Shown: piece by piece, positions 27,015-36,192 of the stretch | How the letters are laid out: the number at the start of each line of letters is the position of its first letter | Numbering within the stretch: the stretch's first letter is position 1 | Assembly (NCBI GenBank): GCA_001818235.1 | Contig: MHJY01000030.1 | Location: 1 to 37,701 of the forward strand | Length of the DNA stretch: 37,701 bases | Direction: 5' to 3' | Source of the DNA: Candidatus Jacksonbacteria bacterium RIFOXYB2_FULL_44_15 | GTDB lineage: Bacteria > Patescibacteriota > Patescibacteriia > UBA9629 | Made by a program: the position numbers and the translations under genes | The notes under the pieces: model-generated | The model's database searches: none | Seen by the model: the letters and a program-made list of their open reading frames with translations, nothing else | Told to the model about the DNA's origin: nothing

Positions 27015-27780
27015 GCTGATGGCAAATTAAATGTTGCGAGTAATCGCCAAAATATTTGCTCATATCCCCAGATTCGCAAAAATCGCTAAATTTCCCGTAG
27101 AAAATGACTGTCTTATCCAGATACAACAAACGGCTGGCGTAACGGCCAACCTGGCCGACATCGTGCGTGATTAAAATAATAGTCACCTTGGACTCGCTGT
27201 TTAATTTTTTAAGCAAATCAAAAAAATTATTCCGAGTCTGCGGATCCAGGGCAGTTGAAGGCTCATCTAAAATCAAAAGTTCCGGGCCAGCGACTATCGA
27301 CCGAGCCAGAAAAACGCGCTGTTGCTGACCGCCCGAAAGTTTTCCGACCGGCCGGCCGGCTAAATCAGAAATTTCCAAAAGCTCAAGAGTTTGTTTTATC
27401 TTTTCACGATCAGCCGAAGTGAGCCGTTTGGGAAATTTTTTCTCCGCTATCAGTCCCAGCCCTACGACCTCACTCACCGTCGCCGGAAAAAGCGGATTAA
27501 AAGCCGCGGCCCGCTGTGGCAAATAACCGATCTTGCCCCAAGCGTTAAACCCTTGCCGATCTTCCCCTAAAATACTGATCGTTCCGGTTTGATAAGGCAA
27601 GAGCCCGAGTAGCGCTTTAACCAGCGTGGTTTTGCCCGCGCCATTGGGGCCCACTAAAGCCAAGTAATCACCGACCGCCACTTCGAAATTTACGGCCTCA
27701 AGCACTAAATATGCTCCATAATTGACGCTTAGATTTTGAACAGAAATTATTTTGGGCATTGGCATTGAATCGAAATTCAA
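27007..27780 (-). CDS. Metal ABC transporter ATP-binding protein (ZnuC-like)
   Basis: GPNGAGKTTLVKALLGLL, LSGGQQQRVFLARSIVAGPELLILDEPSTALDP, LITHDVGQVG. Confidence 0.93.
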   Translation of the reverse strand: MNFDSMPMPKIISVQNLSVNYGAYLVLEAVNFEVAVGDYLALVGPNGAGKTTLVKALLGLLPYQTGTISILGEDRQGFNAWGKIGYLPQRAAAFNPLFPATVSEVVGLGLIAEKKFPKRLTSADREKIKQTLELLEISDLAGRPVGKLSGGQQQRVFLARSIVAGPELLILDEPSTALDPQTRNNFFDLLKKLNSESKVTIILITHDVGQVGRYASRLLYLDKTVIFYGKFSDFCESGDMSKYFGDYSQHLICHQHD

Positions 27781-28289
27781 ACAATCGGCGACTGTTGATT
27801 AGGCGCAGTTTCGGTGAATTTTTGAAGTTGCTTTTTAAGTTCAATCATTTTTAACTCCCGGCCAACCGTCAAGTTATAAAAACGCTCGAGTTCAGCGTTG
27901 CGCTTTTTAAGCTCCCGACTCGTTTTTATAGCGCTATTTTTGGCTTTTTCCAATTGGGCGGAGCGGCTTTCCGCCAAATTTTTGGCTTGCTCCAATTCGT
28001 GCGTCCGGTCAGTTACTTCCTGCTCTAAAATCCCTTTGCGCTCTGCGTCATGCAAAATACTTTTAATCAGCAAGTAGCCAAAAAAACAATACAGCGCGAA
28101 AACCATGCTCGTCAACGCAACTAACTTCCAGCCCTGAACAAGAAAAGGCAGTATTAAAAGCACTACTCCAATCGCCGCGACTAAAATCTCGGTTAAAATT
28201 ACCCTCAGCCCAAACAAATGATGGCGACTTTGGCTGATTTTCACCGGTGTTTTTGAAATTGATTTTTTTATTTGTGTTTTAATGGCCAT
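27777..28289 (-). CDS. Membrane protein with two TM helices and a C-terminal coiled coil
   Basis: Hydrophobic segments then DRTHELEQAKNLAESRSAQLEKAKNSAIKTSRELKKRNAELERF. ATGA overlap with the ATPase gene. Confidence 0.7.
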   Translation of the reverse strand: MAIKTQIKKSISKTPVKISQSRHHLFGLRVILTEILVAAIGVVLLILPFLVQGWKLVALTSMVFALYCFFGYLLIKSILHDAERKGILEQEVTDRTHELEQAKNLAESRSAQLEKAKNSAIKTSRELKKRNAELERFYNLTVGRELKMIELKKQLQKFTETAPNQQSPIV

Positions 28290-28359
28290 TCAAAATAATC
28301 AAGCGTCAATTGAATTATAATAAAAAACAGCCGTGCTGTCGAATTGATGGATTCCGCCT

Positions 28360-29829
28360 TCATATTTTTGCTAAGGCAAAATTTTGATCGACTTTTTTTG
28401 CAACACCGGCATCGCCATCAATCATCACATAATCGCCGTCTTTAAAAATGACTGTGGCTGACTCGGTGCCCACTACCGCCGGAATTCCCAATTCCCGGCT
28501 GACGATGGCGGCATGGCACAGCGCTCCTCCTTTATCGGTAACCACCCCGCTCGCCAAAGCCAAAAGTGGAGCAAATGAAGGATTTGTTGACTCAACAACT
28601 AAAATCTCACCGGACTGGAATTTGTAAAAATCAGCTTGCGAAATGATGATCCGTGCTCTGCCAACGCGTTTCCCTTTACTCGCGCCGATGCCGGAGATTT
28701 CGGTTTTTTCATTAACGGAAAAATTTTTTGATGGAAATTCACCCAAAAACGGCTCTTTGATGTTTGCCGGCGGGATTTGATCTTTTTGACTTTGACGTAA
28801 ACTTTTACGCTCGAAGACAATACTTTTGGAAAAAAGCTCTTTTTGATCTGCTAAATCTGATATTTCCTCGCGCGTTAAAAAAAAGATATCTGCGGCACTG
28901 TCTAATTTTTCATCTCGCACCAGGCGCGTTCCGAATTCCAGTAAAATTTTACGCGCCACGGCCTGGCCTTGATAATAAAATGGCCGGTCCTCGCGGATAC
29001 TCACGTAAGATTGCAAAACCCGCAATAATTTAAAAAATATCTTTCTGCCGAACGGAATCCATTTTCTGATATTTGCTAAAACTTGTTCTTCTGTTTCCTG
29101 CCGGCGTTGCGCTGTTGCGGCAAACTTTTCCTCAGGATTTTCTGAATTTTGCTGGAGTTGATGCTTTAAGCTGACTGCTGCCTCCGGGGCGTCTTGCAAT
29201 GTCGGCAAATAAACATCAAGATCTTGCACTTGGTGGCCATAAGTTGCCAACCACGCGTTAATATCAATTGATTTCCACAATTCGACATTAGCTTCGATTG
29301 ATTTATTATAAAACCCGGTCAGTAAATCTTTGTAATCAACACCCCGACACTTTTTGACAAATATCGGTAAAAGCCAGCGCAACGCGTATTCAAATCCGAA
29401 ACAATAAATCCCGACGTATAAATTCAAAGCGACATACTCAGCTTCTTTTTGAAACACCGTATTGCATAATTCAAACAGCTCGTGGAGTGATAAATTTTTG
29501 AGATCCGCTTTTTTTGACTCAGCGACATCTTTGGCATGTTCAAGCGCCTTTTGCGACCACTCGGATTTCGCAGTTTTGATTCCTTTACAAATCCCGAAAA
29601 TGGTTTTAATCAATCCCAAAGGGAAAAATATCGACCAATAATTCGCCGTAATATAAACGTACCCATTAAAAATTTTGGTTATTTTAGCCGCCCTGATGCC
29701 GAGTTTAATCTGGAACAAATCTTTGACTGCAGATTCTGTAAACGGCACCTGCCAAGTTTCAGCGACCGGCGACATTGGCCCTCGCCACCATTCGGAAAAA
29801 ATTTTCAGCCGGTTCCATTTTTGGCTCAT
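28360..29829 (-). CDS. Protein with C-terminal PEP-utilizing-enzyme mobile (phosphohistidine swivel) domain and no recognisable ATP-grasp domain
   Basis: FAPLLALASGVVTDKGGALCHAAIVSRELGIPAVVGTESATVIFKDGDYVMIDGDAGVA. Confidence 0.85.
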   Translation of the reverse strand: MSQKWNRLKIFSEWWRGPMSPVAETWQVPFTESAVKDLFQIKLGIRAAKITKIFNGYVYITANYWSIFFPLGLIKTIFGICKGIKTAKSEWSQKALEHAKDVAESKKADLKNLSLHELFELCNTVFQKEAEYVALNLYVGIYCFGFEYALRWLLPIFVKKCRGVDYKDLLTGFYNKSIEANVELWKSIDINAWLATYGHQVQDLDVYLPTLQDAPEAAVSLKHQLQQNSENPEEKFAATAQRRQETEEQVLANIRKWIPFGRKIFFKLLRVLQSYVSIREDRPFYYQGQAVARKILLEFGTRLVRDEKLDSAADIFFLTREEISDLADQKELFSKSIVFERKSLRQSQKDQIPPANIKEPFLGEFPSKNFSVNEKTEISGIGASKGKRVGRARIIISQADFYKFQSGEILVVESTNPSFAPLLALASGVVTDKGGALCHAAIVSRELGIPAVVGTESATVIFKDGDYVMIDGDAGVAKKVDQNFALAKI

Positions 29830-29847
29830 GATTAAATAATAATCTTT

Positions 29848-30456
29848 TTACGTCCACGTTACCCGATACAACTCGTAGTCCACTTTAGCCTTAAAAGAGC
29901 ACTGGATTTCGCGAACCTTTGCCAATGAGCCGGCCGGACGAGTAAATTGGATAACTGTTTCGGTATAGCCTTCGACATAACGGCAAAGCGCTGGATGAAA
30001 GTGGCAGTCAAGATATTTTATAAGCATCTCTTTTTTTTCATGATCTATGGAAACCACCTCGACACTGCCCACCGTATAATGCTTGCGCCAAAAACCAGGT
30101 ATTTGCTGGGCGAGTTTATCAATGTCATGAAAAAGTTTAAAAACTATCTTAACGATCAAAGAAACCTTCGGCGCATTCTGCCCCATCTCTCTGATTTCCC
30201 TCATCTCCCAGCCAAAAACCTCCATCGAAGCCAGGGTAAACAAAGCGCCCCAACCTATTGGATACCAAGCCATGTGTTTGATTTCCTGATAGCGAAAATT
30301 GGCGACGCCCCAAGCTCTCATTTTTGCCTCGATCTGCTCTAAACCATCAGCGCCTTTTTTCTTCAAAATATAATCAGCCACACCCTGAAAAGCCACGCCT
30401 CGCACGTCGCCTTCAAGCTCAAGCAAATTTTCAACTTCTTGCTCCGTAAAAATCAT
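29848..30456 (-). CDS. Conserved-looking protein of unknown function
   Basis: 202-aa ORF: YPIGWGALFTLASMEVFGWEMREIREMGQNAPKVSLIVKIVFKLFHDIDKLAQQIPGFWRKHYTVG. Confidence 0.7.
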   Translation of the reverse strand: MIFTEQEVENLLELEGDVRGVAFQGVADYILKKKGADGLEQIEAKMRAWGVANFRYQEIKHMAWYPIGWGALFTLASMEVFGWEMREIREMGQNAPKVSLIVKIVFKLFHDIDKLAQQIPGFWRKHYTVGSVEVVSIDHEKKEMLIKYLDCHFHPALCRYVEGYTETVIQFTRPAGSLAKVREIQCSFKAKVDYELYRVTWT

Positions 30457-30474
30457 AAAAAATTAAACAAAATT

Positions 30475-31257
30475 TTACGATAAATATTTATTAAACCAAG
30501 CAACGGCCAAGTCAATCATTTCTTGCCGCTCGGCTGGTTCATAAAAACCATGGTCAGCGTTTTTGATAATTTTGAGTTCTTTCGGCTCATTGGCGTTGTC
30601 AAAAAAAAGTCGCGCGCTCTCCACGCCGACTTTGGAGTCTTTCTCGCCGTGAATAAAAAGAATTGGCGTTTGAATATTTTTGATGTTGTTCGGCAAATTA
30701 TAACTATCAAAATCTTTCCAAAAATCGCCGTGCATTTCTATTCTTTTGCCTTCTGAGGTGATTCGAACTGATACCCCGTCCGGATGATAGCCTGTTCCAA
30801 AAAGTCTTTTGAGTGTCTTGCGCGGTTCAGCCACTGAACCCAAATACACAATCGCCTGCACGTTTTTTGGCTGCCATGCACTTATGGCCGCAGTCCCCAG
30901 CGACATCCCAACCAGACCGAAATGAGATTGATCAGTCGTTGATTGTGTTTTGACGTAATTTAAAATGGCATCTAAATCTTCTGCTTGCTTAGTCAAAGTC
31001 GTATCTGCATAATCTCCCCCGCTTTCGCCCAGGCCGGCAAAATCAAATCTGAATATTTGATAACCGCTTGCTGTTAAGCGCCCTGCCAAATCGTCAAACA
31101 TCCCGGATTCTGTTTTATCCGCCCCAAAACCATGAACTAAAATAACTGTCGGATATTTATCTTTTTTGATGTTTGATAAATCCCGCAATCCCGCCAGCCG
31201 TTCGCCGCGTTTATTTTTGATGGAGACTTTTTCGATTTGGTGGTTGTTAGCAGACAT
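30475..31257 (-). CDS. Alpha/beta hydrolase
   Basis: VILVHGFGADKTESGMFDDLA, FRFDFAGLGESGGDY, GLVGMSLGTAAIS, ILFIHGEKDSKVGVESARLFFDNANEPKELKIIKNADHGF. Confidence 0.9.
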   Translation of the reverse strand: MSANNHQIEKVSIKNKRGERLAGLRDLSNIKKDKYPTVILVHGFGADKTESGMFDDLAGRLTASGYQIFRFDFAGLGESGGDYADTTLTKQAEDLDAILNYVKTQSTTDQSHFGLVGMSLGTAAISAWQPKNVQAIVYLGSVAEPRKTLKRLFGTGYHPDGVSVRITSEGKRIEMHGDFWKDFDSYNLPNNIKNIQTPILFIHGEKDSKVGVESARLFFDNANEPKELKIIKNADHGFYEPAERQEMIDLAVAWFNKYLS

Positions 31258-33569
31258 TATTGCATTCTAACTTTGTAGCTCACGCTCCCCGATCCGCCAA
31301 CCGGCACAAAAGGGATTATCCAAGTTAAAGTATTATCGATGAATGTTGGATCGCCAACGGCAGAACCATCAACATAAATAGTCCCCGCAGGAATAGTTTC
31401 AGTGATGACCAGATGGTCAACTTGGGCTTCACCGGTATTTTCGTAAGTTAAAGTGTGGGTAACGACAACCGCGGATGATGCTGAAACTTCAAAAGTTTTT
31501 GTTGCTGTATCACTGGCAGGATAAGCAAAGCTTATTTTGCCTGAGCTGTCAGCCATTAAATTATAGGCAGTCGCGCCGTCAATTTTTACCTGGTAATTTT
31601 TTCCGGACATTAAATCACCGACTATATGACTAGTTGTGATGTTGGGCATTGTGGCCGATTCTGTCCATTTTTTCGAATAAGTACCAGTGGTATTCCAATC
31701 ACTGACGGAAACAACAACAGCACCGGCTGAAGGGGTAATTATAAGATTACTTAATTCAGTGTTTGTTGTTTGCGGCCAAACATTATGGGTATAAACCCCA
31801 TTGGAATTAATTGTATTGATCAGCTCTTTATAAATTTTAGCCGGCTCGCGGATAATAACCTCGGAAAGGCTCGGGCTGGCAGAACCGGCAGTGGAAAACA
31901 TAATGGCCCGGTATCTGATGAATCTTTTGTTGGCTGAAGTAATTTGCGAGCCAGCGCTTGTACCATAACTGATCTTTTGCATTCCTTCGGCAACAGTAAC
32001 AACCTCAGCGCCGGAAGAAGCAACATACGGAACGAAAGCGCTTAAAAATGAATCGTTTGGATTAACAAAATGATCGGTAAAAATAACCCATTGTTTATTT
32101 GCCACTGCATTATCCACCATGCTTTTGTCCAGTGTCAAATCGCCATCATACGTCCATAATAAATTCATCGGGCCGTAATTTGGATATCCGGAATTGGCGC
32201 TGCCGACGGTTTTGTACCCTCCTCCGCCTCTAACGTATGAATAATAATCGTCAAGAATAGGTTCGCTAAAAGAGTTAGGATGAATCCCGTAAGGCGTTGC
32301 CATGCCGCTAATCTTAAAACCTTGGTTTCTTAAATAAATGGCACATCCATCACCAAATTTAGTTCTAATTTGCGACTCAGTCAAAGTATTTAAAGCAGAA
32401 TGATCGGTGCTATGCCCGCCTATTTCCCAGCCGGCATTTTCTAAAGTGTGTAAATCGTTCAAAGAAAGATAGTTCGAGCTCATGCCGATATAATCCGTAA
32501 TAACGTAAACAGTCGCTTTAAAACCATACTGATCAAAAATCGGCTTCGCATATAAATACGGCGCTTTTAAACCATCGTCATACGTAAAAGAAACCATGCC
32601 TTTTCGCAACCACCCGTCCCACGTGGAATTATTATCAGAAACATCGGTCTGGATATACACCGGCGTGCCATTGCCTACGCCGCTCGCCTGCCAAACGATA
32701 TTTCCCCACACTGGATTTGTCACTCCAGTATCAAAAGCAACGCTTTGCAAAACTCCGGTCAGATTATAACCGTTTGGGTATTTAAAACTTGGCGAATACG
32801 GCTTATTGGTGATTCGCAACTCATCAAAAGCAACATTAATCTGCGTATTACCTTTCCCGGCAAAATATCCCAAGAAAAAATTACCGCTCAGGGTTGACAT
32901 TGCCGGAGCTCCGGCGGTAAAAAAAACGGTTGACGTGTTGCCGTCTACGGAGGACGACATCACCCCAGCCTGGGCATCCCAAGAAAAAATAAATTGGTGC
33001 CAAGCGGAAGTTGATGACGGAACGATGTTGTGCACCACCAGGATTTTTCCGCCAATTGTAATAAAAAATCTAGTGGTGATGCCGTTAGAGTTGGCGGTTA
33101 GATCATAAAAACTATTCCCGACAGAAAATAGATAGACATCTCCGCTCCAATTTGAGGATTTAGCCCAAAAAGAAACGCTGCCTTTTTGAGCATCAATGTT
33201 GCCATTTTTAGGAAAATAAAGCGTGGGCGAAGGAGTGGCTGTCAATTGAGCGCCATTTCCGCTTTGGCCAGCAACATAAGTAATGCCTATCCCAGTGCCG
33301 CCAACGCCGATTGCCGGATTGGCAATGTCGCTGTTTGAATCCATGTGAGACATCAACAATGTATCACTGTCGGACAATGTCGTTTCGAAAATTGGTAAAC
33401 TAGACATCTGAGAGGCAGTCGAAACATTTATCCCGGTAAGTGAGCCGATATTTTTAGTTGAGGCAAAATCCTCGGAAAATTCTGCCTCTGCAGTGTAGGC
33501 AAAAGAAAACGACAAAATGCCGAACAAAAAACTAAACAAGAGGATTTTAAAACTGGTTTTCATGGGCAA
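31257..33569 (-). CDS. Secreted multidomain protein: LamG-like domain, NodB polysaccharide deacetylase domain, C-terminal DUF11-like domain
   Basis: GMVSFTYDDGLKAPYLYAKPIFDQYGFKATVYVITDYIG...WEIGGHSTDHSAL (NodB); LYFPKNGNIDAQKGSVSFWAKSSNW (LamG); VTHTLTYENTGEAQVDHLVITETIPAGTIYVDGS (DUF11). Confidence 0.85.
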   Translation of the reverse strand: MPMKTSFKILLFSFLFGILSFSFAYTAEAEFSEDFASTKNIGSLTGINVSTASQMSSLPIFETTLSDSDTLLMSHMDSNSDIANPAIGVGGTGIGITYVAGQSGNGAQLTATPSPTLYFPKNGNIDAQKGSVSFWAKSSNWSGDVYLFSVGNSFYDLTANSNGITTRFFITIGGKILVVHNIVPSSTSAWHQFIFSWDAQAGVMSSSVDGNTSTVFFTAGAPAMSTLSGNFFLGYFAGKGNTQINVAFDELRITNKPYSPSFKYPNGYNLTGVLQSVAFDTGVTNPVWGNIVWQASGVGNGTPVYIQTDVSDNNSTWDGWLRKGMVSFTYDDGLKAPYLYAKPIFDQYGFKATVYVITDYIGMSSNYLSLNDLHTLENAGWEIGGHSTDHSALNTLTESQIRTKFGDGCAIYLRNQGFKISGMATPYGIHPNSFSEPILDDYYSYVRGGGGYKTVGSANSGYPNYGPMNLLWTYDGDLTLDKSMVDNAVANKQWVIFTDHFVNPNDSFLSAFVPYVASSGAEVVTVAEGMQKISYGTSAGSQITSANKRFIRYRAIMFSTAGSASPSLSEVIIREPAKIYKELINTINSNGVYTHNVWPQTTNTELSNLIITPSAGAVVVSVSDWNTTGTYSKKWTESATMPNITTSHIVGDLMSGKNYQVKIDGATAYNLMADSSGKISFAYPASDTATKTFEVSASSAVVVTHTLTYENTGEAQVDHLVITETIPAGTIYVDGSAVGDPTFIDNTLTWIIPFVPVGGSGSVSYKVRMQ

Positions 33570-33667
33570 TTTTTGAATGTCTAACGCAGGATAATCGGCG
33601 CCAAGCGACGAAAATTCTACGTTAGAAATTCATAAGAAAACGTTTCACTGTCCTCCTTATTTATTTA

Positions 33668-33907
33668 TCACGATTCTGGCAAATCTTTTTTCTTGGAAAT
33701 GCAATAACCCTGATCCTGCACCAGGGAAACAACAACGTCAATCCCTTCTTTGGAAAGTAGGTCGATAATCCCTGAGCTCAAATCTTTCGAAGTTGCTGTC
33801 TTTAAAAACACGCTCTCCCCCTGATTTTGAAGCAAAGTGATGACTTCAGCAATTGTATATACCGCCTTTTGCGAACTCTCTTGTTCTGAAGTAAATTTTT
33901 CTAACAT
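33668..33907 (-). CDS. Hypothetical small protein
   Basis: 79-aa ORF with helical, non-low-complexity composition. Confidence 0.5.
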   Translation of the reverse strand: MLEKFTSEQESSQKAVYTIAEVITLLQNQGESVFLKTATSKDLSSGIIDLLSKEGIDVVVSLVQDQGYCISKKKDLPES

Positions 33908-33978
33908 ATTTTGTATTTTTAACTAAATTTTAGTTTTAAAACTATCGCCGAAATATCGACCTCGCTGTTAGCTGATGT

Positions 33979-34527
33979 TTATTTCTGACAAATTAGGGCA
34001 ACCAACCTCCTTGGATCCGGATCAAAAATGACTTTGGCGCCGGTTTTTTTGTCCGCGTCTTCCAACAAAATTTTGATCGCCCGCTCAGTAATGCCGCCAG
34101 TGCCCGCTAGAACACCAATAGTTTTTCCGAGATCGTAAGCGATGGTAAATTCGTTCATCGTGCCAATGCGGCCGCTGATTATAATAGCCGCGTCAACACA
34201 GGCGACGGATGATACATTGCGATATTTTTTACAAACTGCCTCATTAGCCGCGTACTCGTAATCTTGGGGGACGAAAATAAAATCGGAAAAACCGAGTGTC
34301 GGGTAATTCGCTTGTTTGTGCCCGGCCAAATCAATTGCCGACGAAAAAGCAACGCATCGACCATTTTTTTCGCTGGCTCCTAATACCGCTTCATACGGTA
34401 AACCTGGGCAACCTCCAGTCACTAAAATCGCCTTGTTTTCCGCAATAGTTCGGCCAATTAATCGCGCCTTTTCTTTGATCTCATCGTCCATCACCTCGAT
34501 GGCCGAACCATAAACTCCGATTTTCAT
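33979..34527 (-). CDS. SLOG/LOG-family (TIGR00725-like) nucleotide-binding protein
   Basis: KIGVYGSAIEVMDDEIKEKARLIGRTIAENKAILVTGGCPGLPYEAVLGASEKNG...IISGRIGTMNEFTIAYDLGKTIGVLAGTGG. Confidence 0.85.
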   Translation of the reverse strand: MKIGVYGSAIEVMDDEIKEKARLIGRTIAENKAILVTGGCPGLPYEAVLGASEKNGRCVAFSSAIDLAGHKQANYPTLGFSDFIFVPQDYEYAANEAVCKKYRNVSSVACVDAAIIISGRIGTMNEFTIAYDLGKTIGVLAGTGGITERAIKILLEDADKKTGAKVIFDPDPRRLVALICQK

Positions 34528-34600
34528 ATTTATGTCGTCGCTCTTTATTATCTGCATAGGCTAATATCTAATTTTGCCGTCTCTAGCTACTAATTTCAAC

Positions 34601-34630
34601 TGTCCGATTTTTTCGGACACTTCAAAATAT
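34601..34630. repeat. Short hairpin TGTCCGA-TTTTT-TCGGACA within an imperfect palindrome
   Basis: 7-bp perfect stem. Sequence resembles the MITE-like TIR core ACTGTCCGA. Confidence 0.5.
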
Positions 34631-34676
34631 CCCTCCTCCCCAAGTAATTATGGTAATTTATAGTGCTACTTTCTTT

Positions 34677-35036
34677 TTAATTACACTTGCTCGCGCAATC
34701 AAATAATTTGATATTATCAGCTTTGTTGGCGTCGACGCATATTTGGATGCATAATTTACACTGGGTGAATTGTGAATTCTCTATTTGTCGGCATTGGCCA
34801 TTTTGAACCCCGCATTTTGCGTATTGCAAGCACCTGTCGCCAACCATGTAGCTTTCTGTACAAACCTGCGGCGGATTGGGACCGCATTTAATATCCAATC
34901 CGTGACAATTTTCCAGTGAACAGACGCCTGGGGAATCTAGTGTGGAATTTTTAGCCCCTTTAAAATACCAATAACCAACACCTAAGCCAAATAGGGCAAT
35001 CAGCGTTATTATTATAATTAGTGGTTTGTTTTGCAT
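34677..35036 (-). CDS. Small secreted/anchored Cys-rich protein (eight-cysteine-cluster-like)
   Basis: N-terminal TM, then CSLENCHGLDIKCGPNPPQVCTESYMVGDRCLQYAKCGVQNGQCRQIENSQFTQCKLCIQIC. Confidence 0.7.
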   Translation of the reverse strand: MQNKPLIIIITLIALFGLGVGYWYFKGAKNSTLDSPGVCSLENCHGLDIKCGPNPPQVCTESYMVGDRCLQYAKCGVQNGQCRQIENSQFTQCKLCIQICVDANKADNIKLFDCASKCN

Positions 35037-35073
35037 GAAAGGTTTGTGCGGTGCGGCGGAAATAATTTTTAAT

Positions 35074-35229
35074 CTATTTTTGTTTCAATAAATTACCTAT
35101 TCTCTCAAAACAATCAAGTAAATCTTTATATGTATTTTTGCCGCCAAGAAAATCCCAAAACTCGTCTGCTACTTTAAGCTCATTGTCTAAGTCAAGCATC
35201 CCACGCATAGTCCAACGATCATAAAACAT
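35074..35229 (-). CDS. 51-aa ORF coupled (TAATG) to the upstream small gene
   Basis: MFYDRWTMRGMLDLDNELKVADEFWDFLGGKNTYKDLLDCFERIGNLLKQK*. Below the track's length cut-off. Confidence 0.6.
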   Translation of the reverse strand: MFYDRWTMRGMLDLDNELKVADEFWDFLGGKNTYKDLLDCFERIGNLLKQK

Positions 35230-35441
35230 TAGTTATGATGCTTGGCTGTTTTTTCAACAGCCGCCTCAATCGCAGATCTTAAAGTAATATCCATTACACA
35301 TGACAACCCCGACTCAACACATTTTTCTGCAATATATAATTCATCATCAGTCAATTTTCTACCAATTCGTTTGATAGCGTCATTTTGTAAATCACCAATG
35401 GTTATTGGATAGATTACTTTCGTGTTTTGTTTGATTTCCAT
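35229..35441 (-). CDS. 70-aa small protein of unknown function downstream of the R-M genes
   Basis: MEIKQNTKVIYPITIGDLQNDAIKRIGRKLTDDELYIAEKCVESGL... Stop overlaps the next start. Confidence 0.65.
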   Translation of the reverse strand: MEIKQNTKVIYPITIGDLQNDAIKRIGRKLTDDELYIAEKCVESGLSCVMDITLRSAIEAAVEKTAKHHN

Positions 35442-35445
35442 ATTT

Positions 35446-36192
35446 TTATTTTTTGATTATTTTTTCAAAACCAGAATTATACACAACTAATTTTTCCCAA
35501 TTGATTTTTCCATCATCACAAAACTTTTGCGAAAACTCCAACGTGAGTTTATTTATTATTTGGGCGTAATTTTCAACAAATTCTTCGTTTTTCTCCTTTG
35601 CTTTGTAACCAATCGGCTCGACGATGTCTATATATAATTTTTCATTTCCAGAAATAAATTCCCAAAATCGTTGTCCGCACAATTTCAAATAACCGCCCTT
35701 ATCCGGCTTATTGTCTTTGCCGAAACAACAGCCGTTGACTGCTAAAACTTTTTTGCCGGTTCGCGAGCTTAGTATTTTTTTTGCTTTCTCAAAATTAGTT
35801 CGCAGTTGTTTGATTTGGCTTGAATTACCCCAATTCCAACCGGCTTTAATTTCCACAACATAAATTGTGTTGTCTTTTTCAAATTCTAAATCAATGCCGG
35901 TTAATTCAGATTTTTTTGCGCCATAACTTTTATCACATATGAAAATTGCCAAGCCCTCAATAAAATCTCCAAAAAAAGTTTCTTCTTGCGATTGCAAAAA
36001 AGCGTCAAGAAATCCCTTAATTAAATCTTGTGCGGTAAGCACGTTTTTAGCCTTAAAAAGATAGGGATTTTTCTGTTTCAGAATTTTCATCAGCTTAATC
36101 TTGTTACGCATGCAATCTAATCTTTTTTGATGAAAAACAGAAATGTATTTTTCTACATATTCAAAAACTTGTTTTAAATTGATTTTTTTCAT
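35446..36192 (-). CDS. PmeII-family type II restriction endonuclease
   Basis: KQKNPYLFKAKNVLTAQDLIKGFLDAFLQSQEETFFGDFIEGLAIFICDKSYGAKKSELTGIDLEFEKDNTIYVVEIKAGWNWGNSSQIKQL; adjacent methyltransferase with ATGA overlap. Confidence 0.8.
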   Translation of the reverse strand: MKKINLKQVFEYVEKYISVFHQKRLDCMRNKIKLMKILKQKNPYLFKAKNVLTAQDLIKGFLDAFLQSQEETFFGDFIEGLAIFICDKSYGAKKSELTGIDLEFEKDNTIYVVEIKAGWNWGNSSQIKQLRTNFEKAKKILSSRTGKKVLAVNGCCFGKDNKPDKGGYLKLCGQRFWEFISGNEKLYIDIVEPIGYKAKEKNEEFVENYAQIINKLTLEFSQKFCDDGKINWEKLVVYNSGFEKIIKK

